Part shown: positions 63,507 to 64,000 of the stretch, in pieces
Layout: every line of letters starts with the position of its first letter
Position numbering within the stretch: the stretch's first letter is position 1
Assembly: GCA_015231825.1 (NCBI GenBank)
Contig: JADGAV010000019.1
Coordinates: forward strand, 1 to 64,000
Direction: 5' to 3'
Length of the DNA stretch: 64,000 bases
Source of the DNA: SAR324 cluster bacterium
GTDB lineage: Bacteria > SAR324 > NAC60-12
The notes under the pieces: generated by a model
What the model saw: only the letters and a program-made list of their open reading frames with translations
Database searches by the model: none
What the model was told of the DNA's origin: nothing
Position numbers and translations under genes: made by a program

Positions 63507-64000
63507 TTAGGACATCACATTTGTGAAAGATTGACGGGAAAGCTTCAACCCTGCCCAGACAATCAAAGAAGAAAGAATCAGCAGTAAGATGCCAAACGCC
63601 GACCCTTGTTCCCAATTAAAGCGGGTAATAAACTGGGTAAAGATCTGCTCTGTAAACCAAAGGCTGTCCTTGCCTCCCAATAAAATTGGAGTGAGATAGT
63701 TTCCCAGTGACAACATAAAAACCACAATGCAGCCACTCACGATCCCGGGCATTGCATGTGGAATAATTATTTCAGTCAAGACGTTCCAGTTGCTGCCTCC
63801 CAAGTCGTATCCTGCTTCTATCAGACTGTCATCCAGGCTATCCAAAGTGGTCACTAAAGGGACGACCATAAACAGCATCGAGGTATAGACCAGGCCAATC
63901 ATGATCGCGACATCGTTATAGAGCATTTCAACGGGTTGATCACTGAGCCCGATCCATTGAAGGAAAGTGCTGAGCAATCCAGTTTCACGCAAGAGAATCA
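63507..64000 (-). CDS. PotB-like ABC transporter permease, 5' end outside window
   Basis: Partial permease gene whose frame stays open to the window edge, so its N-terminus is missing; about 164 residues are visible. They hold the end of the permease domain: RETGLLSTFLQWIGLSDQPV, MIGLVYTSMLFMVVPLVTTL, an EAA loop LIEAGYDLGGSNWNVLTEII, and LSLGNYLTPILLGGK. It pairs with the PotC-like permease 5 bases downstream. Confidence 0.9.
   Translation of the reverse strand, partial: ILLRETGLLSTFLQWIGLSDQPVEMLYNDVAIMIGLVYTSMLFMVVPLVTTLDSLDDSLIEAGYDLGGSNWNVLTEIIIPHAMPGIVSGCIVVFMLSLGNYLTPILLGGKDSLWFTEQIFTQFITRFNWEQGSAFGILLLILSSLIVWAGLKLSRQSFTNVMS

Overview
The window looks like chromosomal core DNA from an AT-leaning Gram-negative bacterium. 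Envelope genes support this: lolA, lgt, a LolB-like lipoprotein, several predicted lipoproteins, rodZ, a D,D-carboxypeptidase and an AmiC-type amidase. Protein styles (ArsS radical SAM, GldG-type ABC module with DUF4340, CheZ, type-2 PyrF, and the tRNA-Ser/4.5S RNA/dnaX/ybaB order) fit a marine deltaproteobacterium-like lineage, for example SAR324. That placement is an inference from gene style, because the window has no full rRNA gene. I see no insertion sequence, integrase, phage module or CRISPR array. Genes are tightly packed, and three convergent pairs overlap at their stop codons.

Layout. 0.1-0.8 kb: trpF (-), after a possible gene fragment at the edge. 1-3.2 kb: an unrecognised 580-aa protein and a DUF167 protein. 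3.2-11.2 kb (+): a giant secreted TPR protein with seven tandem ~87-aa modules, an AMIN/amidase_3 hydrolase and an S41 protease lipoprotein, read as an envelope block. 11.3-14.5 kb: queG, an MTA/SAH-nucleosidase-like gene (-) and tilS. 14.6-21.5 kb (-): dapB, valS, a Gfo/Idh oxidoreductase, lolA, rph and lgt. 21.8-24.4 kb (+): a cyclic-nucleotide-binding protein with a CheZ-like C-terminal tail, a GH16-fold lipoprotein with a damaged active site, and a BON lipoprotein. 24.4-28 kb (-): pyrB, a double CDP-alcohol phosphatidyltransferase fusion and ruvB. 28.4-31.4 kb: arsS and a TVP38 membrane protein (+), meeting a lone cheZ (-). 31.6-33.1 kb: hisA and hisF. 33.2-35.7 kb (-): tRNA-Ser(GGA), 4.5S RNA, dnaX and ybaB. 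35.9-39 kb (+): asd and acs.

39.2-42.2 kb (-): a PhnDCE-type ABC importer whose binding protein resembles the family often named 'putative selenate'. 42.5-49.8 kb: a small NAD-ligase-Ia-like protein, mtnP, rodZ, a CcmI-like small protein, a PP2C phosphatase, an FG-GAP lipoprotein, two lipoproteins (-) with a 33-aa membrane ORF beside them, and a TerB-like protein with a clear terminator. 50-56.7 kb: dacA (+), then a (-) operon of DUF4340, ABC ATPase, ABC permease and GldG-like protein, ending in pyrF. 57-62.4 kb (+): a YdjM-like membrane protein, topA with five zinc ribbons, an MBL-fold hydrolase and ald. 62.6-64 kb (-): two PotB/PotC-like permeases, the first cut by the window edge.

Most of this is housekeeping: tRNA modification, lipoprotein maturation and sorting, amino-acid and pyrimidine synthesis, and DNA replication and repair. 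The points most worth following are the CheZ-type tail shared by CheZ and the cyclic-nucleotide-binding protein, the fused double CDP-alcohol phosphatidyltransferase, the ArsS/TVP38 pair without arsM, the selenate-like ABC importer, and a possible frameshift site in dnaX.
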